Shown here one piece after another: positions 31,848-39,938 of a stretch of 41,648 nucleotides of DNA; within the stretch, counting starts at the first letter, position 1; every line of letters starts with the position of its first letter. The notes below the pieces were generated by a model. It was not told the DNA's origin. It was given only the letters and a program-made list of their open reading frames with translations, and ran no database searches. Source of the DNA: an uncultured Coriobacteriaceae bacterium (GTDB lineage: Bacteria; Actinomycetota; Coriobacteriia; Coriobacteriales; Atopobiaceae); contig CADBYM010000040.1 of the NCBI GenBank assembly GCA_902798915.1, positions 1 to 41,648 on the forward strand, in the 5' to 3' direction. Both the position numbers and the translations under genes were made by a program.

Positions 31848-34595
31848 CTATGAAGTAATACCCCGGCAAGCCGCCTCCTCAGCCGCCTGGGCATACGATG
31901 ACGCCGCCAAGCCAACACCCAGCGAACCGTAGGGCACCGAAACCTCAAAGTAGGGCCGAATGTCGGGTTGCGAACAGAGGAAGCACTTGCTCGAACCGCA
32001 CCGACGCATCATGGCGGCAAGCATGCGACCGGCATCGGTCAATAGCCCGGGTCGATTGAGCCTGCGCGCCGCCCGCACCAAGAACAGCACCGTGCCCGCA
32101 TTGCCATCGGCCAAGGTATCCTCTCGCCCAATGGCCAAATCTCGACAGACGCTCTCCAGCGCGCAGTCAAGCACCTGGCGTGCCAACTCGTCAACATGCG
32201 TACCGATGGCAGCCTCCGCGTATAAGCCTATCTGACCAGCATGCCCAAGGCGCAGTCCCATCGTCGGCCCCGGCTTGGTTGATTCCGGCCACCCACGATC
32301 CTGCCTCCTGTAGCTACCAAGGAGCCGCTCAAAGATTCCAGCCGATGCCGTCGCGTACTCCGTCTCCCCCGTAAGTCTGGCCGCATGCGCCAAAGCCAAG
32401 CCCCTCTGTGCCTCCTCGCAGGGCACGTATGACGGCTCCCTACCAAGCAGTGTCTTCGCGCAGCCATTGACAGCCGTCTCGAGCAAGCGGAACCACTCGC
32501 CATCCTCGCGTCTCGCGTCACAAGCCGCAATGAGGGCAAGCAGCAGTCCTGCCTCGTCGCCAGGATGCTTCTCGTCGGCAAACAGCTCGATTCCTGTAAT
32601 CGCACGCACAAAGTCAGCCAACACCCGTTTGCCGTCAGGAATACCGACCCGGGCAGCCCTTGCGCAGGACAGGACAACCGCACCAAGACCAGTCTGCACG
32701 TTCAAGCTAATCCAATTCCAAGCGGCCCTCGAGTCCGCAGACAACATCTCGCTCGACATCTCTTCAATATTCCTGATGCAAACATCAGCAATCCGGCGTG
32801 CTTGCTCATGCAGCCCACTGAGGACCGGCTGTTCAAGTATGCCGCAGCAATACGACAACACGTCAGCTTGTCCCGTTGCCAAGCCTATCTGCCCAATCCC
32901 CCTGACGTCCAGCGATGTAAGAAGCCAGTACACTCTTCCATCCGGCATTGTGATGCGGTCGTTCCAAGCAGCGTCCAGCAAAGTTGAGCAAAGCTGAACC
33001 ACCGCATCCACATCAGCGGGTTCCTCGCACAGCTCCATTCCATCGGCTTGAATGTCTACGCTTTGGGCTTCGGTTAACGTCGTGGGCGCATGATCGAAAC
33101 TGGCTTCGATTAGCCTGCCCTCGAACACCAAGTCCTCGCGGCTCAAGGCACGCATGCGTACACGCGCCCCTTCCAAGGCGCTCTGCTTAACATAGCCCTC
33201 TTGCAATACCTCATCAAGGTTCGCACCACACAGGTCGTTACCATCGGCCGCTACGCAATAGTAGGGGATATCGCCCTCAACTAAGCACCTTGCCTCGTAT
33301 GAGACTAGCCTGTCTACCTTCTCGCTAGTATCCTTCGCATAAGGCACACGAAGGTTATCGAGAACCTTTTGCTGCGCGTCCTCACCTGTCATGGCATTGT
33401 ATCTAAAGAGCTTCATGCGCAGGTAGATGTAATAGATTGTGTTGCGAAGCACAAGCCGCATGGTCGTGTTGGGCATAGATGAAATCACATCCAGAAGACC
33501 ATCCCGATGACGTAGCACTCGCTCGTAGCCCACTTCGAAGCCTTGCGCAAAGTTCCGCTCGAATCCCCTCACATCATACTGAACTCCATCGAAACAAGGA
33601 AGCGATCTTGCTGGCACAACACCTTTGTAGAGAGGTGACATGACTCCAGCCGTATGCACCCAGAAGGGCAACATGGCCACCCTCATCACCGACTGCGAAA
33701 CCGTCCACGTGAAGTCCTTGTCACTCTCCCCGGAATCGCACCTGAAGAGCGTCTCCATGTCCACCGGAGCAGGAAATGGCCCGATTGCGAGCAAGTTCTC
33801 GGCATGCATATCGACAGTGCCGAGCGCATGAAACAGCGCGAGCAGCATGCCCATGCGATAGAAGTAAAGCGGTATCTGCGACTCGTCCTCAACATCGCGT
33901 GGCACCAGCTCGCTAAAGAAGCCAAAGTCGTCTCCACAGACCAACTTAGGAACCACAACGCAGTCCTCAAACCACGAATCCACAATCGACCCATATGCGA
34001 CGTCAATCTTGCAGTCATGTGGCTTGTAATACATGGCACCCGCCTCGGTCTGAATGCGCCGCACGGCTCTGCCATGACGATGTGAGTCTCCCTCTCCGCT
34101 CGATATGCCCAACACTCGCCCCACCTGAACGCCGTCAAATATCGTAGAAGAAACCAAGTCTCGACTGTCCAGTAGACGGCGCACCATCTCAACCTCGGCT
34201 TGTACGAAGTTTCGCCTCATCGCACCATGGTATTCGTTGATGAGGGGATGCCCAACCGCAAGCGCTTCGTGAACGTCGTCCCCCAAGTCATGGGCAACAT
34301 CGGACGCTGCACGAGCCAAGGCATCTTCGTTCAGACCCTTAAGCGATAAGTACTCTAGAGCGTCGTAACGCTTGACCGCATCACGCACTTTCATTAACAG
34401 GGCGTTGATGTATAGCGTACCCATACGCTTCTGGTATGCGACCTCAAAGTCTTCCCATGCAGATTGCGCATAGAGATCATCGATTCCGTCCACCTGACGG
34501 CGCACCTCATCTGCAACCTCACGCGCCTCGGAGCGCAAGAACTCAAAGCAACCGGCATTCTCAAGCAACATTCTGCCCTGTTCAACACCTATCAT
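31848..34595 (-). CDS. Class II lanthipeptide synthetase (LanM) with degenerate cyclase domain
   Basis: A 915-residue protein from ATG 34595 (GGGGGGCG upstream); an in-frame ATG at 34670 would add 25 residues but has no ribosome site. The N-terminal half is the DUF4135 dehydratase: YYKPHDCK (Lys191, ATP binding), TVDMHAENLLA (Asp262, His264, Asn267) and PVDMETLF (Asp279), so phosphorylation of Ser/Thr looks possible. The C-terminal LanC-like half keeps the Gly-rich helix repeats, but the zinc-binding signatures are gone: WCxG is replaced by LRLGHAGQ (781-788) and CHG by LADGNAGT (828-835). A CGSSKCFLC cluster at 866-874 is the only Cys-rich site. It may dehydrate without forming thioethers, or cyclise by another route as zinc-free class III enzymes do. 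Confidence 0.88.
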   Translation of the reverse strand: MIGVEQGRMLLENAGCFEFLRSEAREVADEVRRQVDGIDDLYAQSAWEDFEVAYQKRMGTLYINALLMKVRDAVKRYDALEYLSLKGLNEDALARAASDVAHDLGDDVHEALAVGHPLINEYHGAMRRNFVQAEVEMVRRLLDSRDLVSSTIFDGVQVGRVLGISSGEGDSHRHGRAVRRIQTEAGAMYYKPHDCKIDVAYGSIVDSWFEDCVVVPKLVCGDDFGFFSELVPRDVEDESQIPLYFYRMGMLLALFHALGTVDMHAENLLAIGPFPAPVDMETLFRCDSGESDKDFTWTVSQSVMRVAMLPFWVHTAGVMSPLYKGVVPARSLPCFDGVQYDVRGFERNFAQGFEVGYERVLRHRDGLLDVISSMPNTTMRLVLRNTIYYIYLRMKLFRYNAMTGEDAQQKVLDNLRVPYAKDTSEKVDRLVSYEARCLVEGDIPYYCVAADGNDLCGANLDEVLQEGYVKQSALEGARVRMRALSREDLVFEGRLIEASFDHAPTTLTEAQSVDIQADGMELCEEPADVDAVVQLCSTLLDAAWNDRITMPDGRVYWLLTSLDVRGIGQIGLATGQADVLSYCCGILEQPVLSGLHEQARRIADVCIRNIEEMSSEMLSADSRAAWNWISLNVQTGLGAVVLSCARAARVGIPDGKRVLADFVRAITGIELFADEKHPGDEAGLLLALIAACDARREDGEWFRLLETAVNGCAKTLLGREPSYVPCEEAQRGLALAHAARLTGETEYATASAGIFERLLGSYRRQDRGWPESTKPGPTMGLRLGHAGQIGLYAEAAIGTHVDELARQVLDCALESVCRDLAIGREDTLADGNAGTVLFLVRAARRLNRPGLLTDAGRMLAAMMRRCGSSKCFLCSQPDIRPYFEVSVPYGSLGVGLAASSYAQAAEEAACRGITS

Positions 34596-34679
34596 TGCTT
34601 CGCCCCCCACATCCGCACATCGCAACACGCTCATGCTAGCAAACAGGAACCGTCGCTTGAATCGCAACATACGTGGGTT

Positions 34680-34688
34680 ACTATAGCA
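34680..34688 (-). promoter_or_regulatory. Extended -10 promoter for lanM
   Basis: The minus strand reads TGCTATAGT, an extended -10 box, just after the hairpin at 34690-34727. Transcription would begin near 34673, giving a leader of about 78 nt to the ATG at 34595. There is no clear -35. Confidence 0.45.
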
Positions 34689-34689
34689 T

Positions 34690-34727
34690 AGAGAGGCCGA
34701 CGGGGAACAGCCCCCGTCGGCCTCTCT
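34690..34727. terminator. Long hairpin between the exporter genes and lanM
   Basis: AGAGAGGCCGACGGGG pairs perfectly with its complement (16 bp, loop of 6). On the minus strand no T run follows, so it may attenuate rather than end transcription coming from the exporter operon; on the plus strand TTGCTTGG follows. Confidence 0.6.
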
Positions 34728-34768
34728 TTGCTTGGCTCAAAAGCCGCTTCCTGCCTCAGCAATTCGTC

Positions 34769-36943
34769 TTACAACCGCTGACGCTCCACGAGCTCGGCAA
34801 AGAAGCCACCGCGCTCAATCAACTCTTCGTACGTGCCGTCTTCCACAATGTGCCCACCATCGAGCACCAGAATACGGTCGCAGTGCTTGATGGTCGATAG
34901 ACGGTGTGCGATAACCACACGCGTACACCCCATGCCGTCGAGGGCCTCCGAGACCTGCCGCTGAGTCTTGTTGTCGAGCGCGCTCGTTGCCTCGTCGAGG
35001 AGCAGCAGCTTAGGCTTAGGAGCAACGGCACGCGCAATCATGATGCGCTGGGCCTGACCACCAGACATGCCGCCAGCGCCACTCGCCACGACGGTGTGCA
35101 TGCCCATGGGCATCTCGCGGATGTCGCCTGCGATGCCGGCCATCTCGGCCGCCTCCCAAGCCTCTTCCATCGAGAGCCACGGTGCCGACAGCGTGATGTT
35201 CGAGAATATGCTGCCTCGGAACAGACCGCCCGTCTGCGTCACCGTACCAATCTTGCGTCGCAGAGACGGCAAGTCAAGTCCATCTATGTCCCTCGAATCG
35301 TAATATATCGCACCTTTCTCGGGCTGTTCGAACCCAAGCAACAAACGCATGATGGTGGACTTGCCGCAACCCGTCCTGCCAACAATGGCCACGTACTCAC
35401 CAGGGTTAATCTGGAGCGACAGATCATCAAGAATCACCGGCGAGTCGGGCGCATAGCGGAAGGTCACATGATCCATCCAAATCCCGCCAGAAATCTCGGT
35501 GACTATCTCTTTGCCATCGGCCGTCTCGGGCTCAGCCTCGAGGAACGGTCGGGCAGTCTCGAGAATCGGCTCAATCATGGCCACCTGCAGCGCCACGCCA
35601 GCCAAGGCGGTGAAGGCTCCCATAACCGAACCGTACGCTGCGCTAAAGGCAAAGTAATCCGACTGCCCAATGTTATCGCTCACCGCAATGTAGTAAAGCA
35701 CGATGGTGGCCACCAGGCCGATGCCTTTGCTCAAGACGCCACTAATCTTTAGGAAGAGCGGCGGATCATACTTGAGCCGTGCGGTATTGGCGTGAATGTC
35801 AAGCCACTTTGCAAACGCGCGCTTCTCGGCACCAGCAAGCTTGAGCTTCTGAATACCCGATATGAGCGAGAACGAAAGGCCCGACTCCTCCGCCCGCGTC
35901 TCCAGAAGTCGCTTGTTGACGTCGGCTTGTACAGAAGTGGTGACGATTGACAGAACTACCGTAGCAACAATCGCCACAAGCGAGGGTATAACGAGGCTGG
36001 GTGCATACTGGAATATCTGCGTTATGAACAGGAGCGAACTCAGCGAGGTGAGGCTCGTGGAAGTCACAACGCCCAGCAGGAGCTGACACAGTTGATTGAC
36101 CGACATCGCACGAGTCTTGAGCTCGCCTGCGGTGTAGTTGCGGAAGAAGGTCGCGGGAAGAGAGATGACGCGCATCATCATCGACGCTTCGACACCAAGC
36201 GATGCCTTGCCCTGTATGCGGTTGATCACGAGGCCTTGGATGCTCGTGAATACCTGGGCCGACACCACAACACAAACGGCGAAGATGGCAACGCCTCCCA
36301 GCGCACCGAAATTCCCGCTAGCACGAATCGGACCGGTAAGAGCCTTCGTGATTCGTGGAAGGAGCATATTGATCAGCGTAACGATAAACGTCGCCAGCAA
36401 GGCAGCAGCAACATCTGACGTGCTCATGCATCTTCCCATGTAAGCGAAGAGGTCCCGTATGCCAAGTTTGCGCATGGGCATCGGACGATAGAAGCACAAG
36501 GCGTCAATCTCGAAGTCATCGCAGTTCTTCGCTGTCACCTTGATGCGCTCACCAGTCGGACTGCTGAACGAGTATCCCCCGAGCGTGCGTGGCAAGAGGG
36601 CCACGGGCATGCCATCGCTCTTCCTGAACGCCAAAATCGGCCCAAATGCATTCTTGTACCATTTTGGCTGAAGCTCGATTGAACGGCGCATAATCCCATA
36701 CGGGCGCAGGCAGTAATCGAGCTGCTCCCCGGGCTCCGTTATCGACTCTGGAACCTCTACCGACTTGTAGTGGAAAAACTTGAGTATCTCATCGAGTGCA
36801 CCCTTGGTGACGATGCGCTCGTCTATCATGCGGTCGTTCTGGCGCTCACCCAAGATGACCCCAGCAACCTTAGCAAACGACTCCTCGAGTAGCTGGAGGT
36901 CCGCCTCACGACGCTTCTTGTTCTGTCTGTCAAACAAACCCAT
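34769..36943 (-). CDS. NHLP-type bacteriocin exporter, permease/ATPase subunit
   Basis: A 724-residue ABC half-transporter of the kind paired with C39-peptidase exporters in Nif11/NHLP clusters. The N-terminal 170 residues are a soluble domain without a peptidase Cys/His pair. Membrane segments lie at about 170-450. The ATPase has Walker A GRTGCGKST, signature MSGGQAQR and Walker B KLLLLDEATSALD, with the switch His in VIAHRLST. AAGGAGGTG lies just before the ATG, in the 18-nt gap after the C39 exporter gene, so the two are cotranscribed and probably act together, perhaps as a heterodimer. Confidence 0.9.
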   Translation of the reverse strand: MGLFDRQNKKRREADLQLLEESFAKVAGVILGERQNDRMIDERIVTKGALDEILKFFHYKSVEVPESITEPGEQLDYCLRPYGIMRRSIELQPKWYKNAFGPILAFRKSDGMPVALLPRTLGGYSFSSPTGERIKVTAKNCDDFEIDALCFYRPMPMRKLGIRDLFAYMGRCMSTSDVAAALLATFIVTLINMLLPRITKALTGPIRASGNFGALGGVAIFAVCVVVSAQVFTSIQGLVINRIQGKASLGVEASMMMRVISLPATFFRNYTAGELKTRAMSVNQLCQLLLGVVTSTSLTSLSSLLFITQIFQYAPSLVIPSLVAIVATVVLSIVTTSVQADVNKRLLETRAEESGLSFSLISGIQKLKLAGAEKRAFAKWLDIHANTARLKYDPPLFLKISGVLSKGIGLVATIVLYYIAVSDNIGQSDYFAFSAAYGSVMGAFTALAGVALQVAMIEPILETARPFLEAEPETADGKEIVTEISGGIWMDHVTFRYAPDSPVILDDLSLQINPGEYVAIVGRTGCGKSTIMRLLLGFEQPEKGAIYYDSRDIDGLDLPSLRRKIGTVTQTGGLFRGSIFSNITLSAPWLSMEEAWEAAEMAGIAGDIREMPMGMHTVVASGAGGMSGGQAQRIMIARAVAPKPKLLLLDEATSALDNKTQRQVSEALDGMGCTRVVIAHRLSTIKHCDRILVLDGGHIVEDGTYEELIERGGFFAELVERQRL

Positions 36944-36961
36944 GTTGTTGCACCTCCTTCA

Positions 36962-39139
36962 TTACTCGTTAGCCACGAGGTCGGCATACGCGCCACCAGC
37001 AGCCATCAGCTCGTCATGCGTTCCCCGCTCGACCACCCTGCCATGGTCGAGCACGATGATCTCGTCGCAGTCACGCACCGTCGAGAGGCGATGTGCCACT
37101 ACAATGCAGGTTATGCCCCTGGCCTTGATGGCTCGCACTACGTCGTATTCGGTCTTTGCGTCCAACGCGCTCGTTGCCTCATCCAAGATGATGGTGCTTG
37201 GGTCCTGCGCAAGCACGCGGGCAATCTCCATGCGCTGGCGCTGTCCACCCGAGAGATTCTGTCCCCCGTTCTTGAGGCGGTACTGGTAGCCTCCGGGAAG
37301 CTGCATGATGTCGTCATGAAGTTGCGCATCGCGTGCGGCCAGAATCATCTCGAAGTCCTCGATGGTTTCGTCCCACATGCGGATGTTGTTCGCCACCGTG
37401 TCGTCAAAGATGGTTATGTCTTGGTCGACTACCGCCAGAGACCCCACCATGACGTCACGCGTGTAGGCGCTGCGAGGCTTGCCGTCAAAGAGCACTTCTC
37501 CGCTCCAAGGTTGATACAGTCCGCTGACCAGCTTCGAGATGGTGGACTTGCCGCATCCTGACGCGCCGACGAGTGCTACGCGGTCGCCCGTCTTGAGGGT
37601 GAGTGAGAAGTCCTTGATGAGCGGCGGCTCCAGACGCGAATACCCAAAGGTAACGTTCTTTAGCTCTACGTTACCCATGAGCTTCCGATCGTCTCCCTCG
37701 CCCTCCTTCAGGCAGTCCGTAAGCGCGACATCGTCCGGGTACTCCATTACGTCCTCGACGCGCTCCATCTGTGCGCGCATCTCCTGAATGGTCTGGCCGG
37801 CGCTCACGATGGTCATCGCGGGCGACATGAAGGACCCCAAGAAGCCTTGGAACATCATGACCGCACCCAAGGTGAAGTTCCCCTGCATGGTGAGCAAGAT
37901 GCCTAGGATCAGCACCGCATAGTTCGCGAGGCTGACGAACAGTGAGGGAATGACGCCCAGATACTGGTCGGTCGTCTGCGATTTGACGTTCTGCTTGTTG
38001 ACGGATGCCTGATATCCAGACCACTGCTCGAAGAAGCCCTGCTCGGCTCCGGCTGACTTGATGGTCTCGACCATCGAGATGCCCATGATGGTGGATGACT
38101 CAAGCTTGCCCGTGTCGCGCAACTGTACACGTGCAATGTTAAGACGACGATTCGCAATGATGCGCGAGACGACGATGTTGAGAACGAGCGTTCCCATACC
38201 CACGAGCGTAAGCAGCAAGCTCTGGTGCACCATGAGCACGAGATAAATCAACATCATGATGGTATCAATCAGCAACGGGGCAAACGTCTGGACGAGCGTC
38301 TCGGCGATGGAAGCATTCAGCTCGAGGCGTGATTGGATGTCGCCAGGCATACGCTGGGTAAAGAACTCCATAGGGACGCGCAGGACCTTCCACATGTACG
38401 ACGTGGAGCCGACAACCGACATCTTGCCGTTTATCTTGAGCGAATACACCGCCTTCACCCACTCGACCACGATCTGGGAGATGGCAAGGGCAACCATGAC
38501 GGCAATGAACGGCCCAAGCCAATCGAGGTTCGTTCCTGCGAGCAGGTAATCCATGAAGATACGCGATGTGACTGAGTTTGCAACACCAAAGAGATACGCT
38601 ATGGCCGTAGTGATAATGACAAAGGCAACGGCAGCGGATGCGCCCTTGAGCCGCTTCCGGGCGAATTCCAAAGTGCTCTTGCGCTTGCCGCCCGGTTCGA
38701 ACTTCTCGGACGGGGTCGGAACGAGAGTAACGCCTGTAAAGGAGCGGTCGAATTCCTCGAAATCGACCTTCACCTCACCTCGGGCAGGATCGTTGATGTA
38801 GTATCGGTTGCCTCGGACGCCGTTGAGAACCACGAAGTGGTTCATGTTCCAGTGGATGATGCACGGGTACTCGCCCTTTTCGCGAATGCTTTTGGGGTTC
38901 ATGCGGAACGCTTTGACATCAAAGCCGTAGGACTGCGCCGCCAAGTAGATGTTCTTGGCGTTCGAACCGTCGCGCGACACACCGCAATCGGAGCGAACCT
39001 GCTCAAGCGGTACCCACTTGCCATAGTACGCCATCACCATGGCAAGCGAAGCGGCGCCGCACTCCAAGGCTTCGAGCTGCATGACCACCGGGACCTTGGC
39101 GACGCCCTTCGTTATAGAATGCTTAGCAGCCTTTGCCAT
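36962..39139 (-). CDS. NHLP-type bacteriocin exporter with C39 peptidase (LanT-like)
   Basis: A 725-residue ABC exporter with an N-terminal peptidase domain: ALECGAASLAMVMAYYG (Cys27), HWNMNHFVVLNG (His101) and INDPARG (Asp117) form the C39 catalytic set. The permease spans about 165-450. The ATPase has GASGCGKST, LSGGQRQRMEIAR and TIILDEATSALD. It should cut leaders after Gly-Gly and export the product. This fits the AGG or TGG endings in nearly all the precursors of the locus, including the ones with non-Nif11 leaders. It starts 6 nt after the stop of the membrane-fusion gene. Confidence 0.93.
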   Translation of the reverse strand: MAKAAKHSITKGVAKVPVVMQLEALECGAASLAMVMAYYGKWVPLEQVRSDCGVSRDGSNAKNIYLAAQSYGFDVKAFRMNPKSIREKGEYPCIIHWNMNHFVVLNGVRGNRYYINDPARGEVKVDFEEFDRSFTGVTLVPTPSEKFEPGGKRKSTLEFARKRLKGASAAVAFVIITTAIAYLFGVANSVTSRIFMDYLLAGTNLDWLGPFIAVMVALAISQIVVEWVKAVYSLKINGKMSVVGSTSYMWKVLRVPMEFFTQRMPGDIQSRLELNASIAETLVQTFAPLLIDTIMMLIYLVLMVHQSLLLTLVGMGTLVLNIVVSRIIANRRLNIARVQLRDTGKLESSTIMGISMVETIKSAGAEQGFFEQWSGYQASVNKQNVKSQTTDQYLGVIPSLFVSLANYAVLILGILLTMQGNFTLGAVMMFQGFLGSFMSPAMTIVSAGQTIQEMRAQMERVEDVMEYPDDVALTDCLKEGEGDDRKLMGNVELKNVTFGYSRLEPPLIKDFSLTLKTGDRVALVGASGCGKSTISKLVSGLYQPWSGEVLFDGKPRSAYTRDVMVGSLAVVDQDITIFDDTVANNIRMWDETIEDFEMILAARDAQLHDDIMQLPGGYQYRLKNGGQNLSGGQRQRMEIARVLAQDPSTIILDEATSALDAKTEYDVVRAIKARGITCIVVAHRLSTVRDCDEIIVLDHGRVVERGTHDELMAAGGAYADLVANE

Positions 39140-39145
39140 GAGGCA

Positions 39146-39562
39146 TCACCGGCTCTCCAGCAGGAATTGGATGGGGTGCGTGCGGTCAGTCACGACGCTG
39201 CCCTCATAGGAGCCATTAGGAAGCTGCAATTCGGCATGGCCGATGCGTCGCCCGTACTCATCGGCATCCACCGCCGAAATCACGGTCTTCTCTTCAGCCA
39301 CACTGAGCGTCATGCCGCTCTGGAGGGTGGATGACCCCAGGAGCACCACGTTTGCGGAATTGCCCTCCACCAATACGCTCGCAGGCTCGGTCGTCTCGAG
39401 CACCCCTACGGACGACCATGCCAAAAGGCCAACGAGCAGTATCAGGATTCCTGCAAGCACCACCCACATACTCGGATTCGATACCGTAAGGTACTCCGAA
39501 AGCTGTTCGGGCGATGACATCCTTTCCATAGTTTGCTTTCTGAACACCTGTTGTCCTGCCAT
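39146..39562 (-). CDS. Short HlyD-like secretion protein of an NHLP bacteriocin system
   Basis: A 138-residue protein. The N-terminus (FRKQTMERMSSPEQLSEYL, then a membrane segment at about 32-52) matches the start of secretion proteins of NHLP/NHLM systems, which belong to the HlyD membrane-fusion family. The rest contains a short beta-rich domain (ASVLVEGNSANVVLLGSS, SGMTLSVAEEKTVISAV) and stops at FLLESR. Typical members are much longer and have a coiled-coil hairpin and lipoyl-like domains; those are missing. The gene has AAGGGGGG before the ATG and is the first of the exporter operon, with no sign of a frameshift, so the short form may be real. Confidence 0.75.
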   Translation of the reverse strand: MAGQQVFRKQTMERMSSPEQLSEYLTVSNPSMWVVLAGILILLVGLLAWSSVGVLETTEPASVLVEGNSANVVLLGSSTLQSGMTLSVAEEKTVISAVDADEYGRRIGHAELQLPNGSYEGSVVTDRTHPIQFLLESR

Positions 39563-39665
39563 GCAGGCCCCCTTCCCTTCGCGCCGCTAATGGAAATGTT
39601 CTTATTCTATACCTAAAGAGCTCTGTACGGGAATCGCGTCATTTCTCCGCCCCGGTCAATGGTTA

Positions 39666-39694
39666 TTGTGGGCGCACAGACATTGCGGTATATT
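39666..39694 (+). promoter_or_regulatory. Promoter of the precursor at 39737
   Basis: TTGTGG (39666-39671), a 17-bp spacer and TATATT (39689-39694), giving a leader of about 36 nt. The exporter operon runs the other way from the same intergenic region; its own -10 may be TATAGA or TAGAAT near 39610 on the minus strand. Confidence 0.5.
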
Positions 39695-39736
39695 GATTCT
39701 GATTATTCTTTGGAGCGGAGCAGCAAGGAGCAGCGC

Positions 39737-39931
39737 ATGGCAAGGACCCCATTCGACACAGAGAGGGAAACCACACGGCAAGAATCGCGCGACACGCATG
39801 ATGCCGACGTAACTAAGGCAACATCTGGGCAGCTGGTTCAAGACCAAGACGAATTATCACTCGCCGATTTGGCGATTGTGGCTGGTGGCTATACTTGGCC
39901 TAGCCCCACCTACGACAAACTGCGCCATTAG
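39737..39931 (+). CDS. RiPP precursor facing the radical SAM gene
   Basis: A 64-residue peptide starting at ATG 39737 with AAGGAG 6 nt before it. A polar leader (MARTPFDTERETTRQES) ends DELSLADLAIVAGG, a textbook Gly-Gly cleavage region. The 13-residue core is YTWPSPTYDKLRH: no Cys, two Tyr and one Trp. WPS and YDK have the aromatic-x-x shape known for three-residue cyclophane products of radical SAM enzymes. Its stop lies 7 nt from the stop of the radical SAM/SPASM gene on the other strand, so the two transcripts may overlap. It is the best candidate substrate of that enzyme, by position and core composition. Confidence 0.78.
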   Translation: MARTPFDTERETTRQESRDTHDADVTKATSGQLVQDQDELSLADLAIVAGGYTWPSPTYDKLRH

Positions 39932-39938
39932 CGCCAGC

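Noticed and set aside
31848..34595. Calling the locus a standard class II lanthipeptide cluster
   Set aside because: The cyclase zinc ligands are missing and most cores have no Cys, so thioether formation cannot be assumed.
34596..34670. 25-residue N-terminal extension of LanM
   Set aside because: The upstream ATG has no ribosome site and lies almost at the predicted transcription start; it remains possible as a near-leaderless start.
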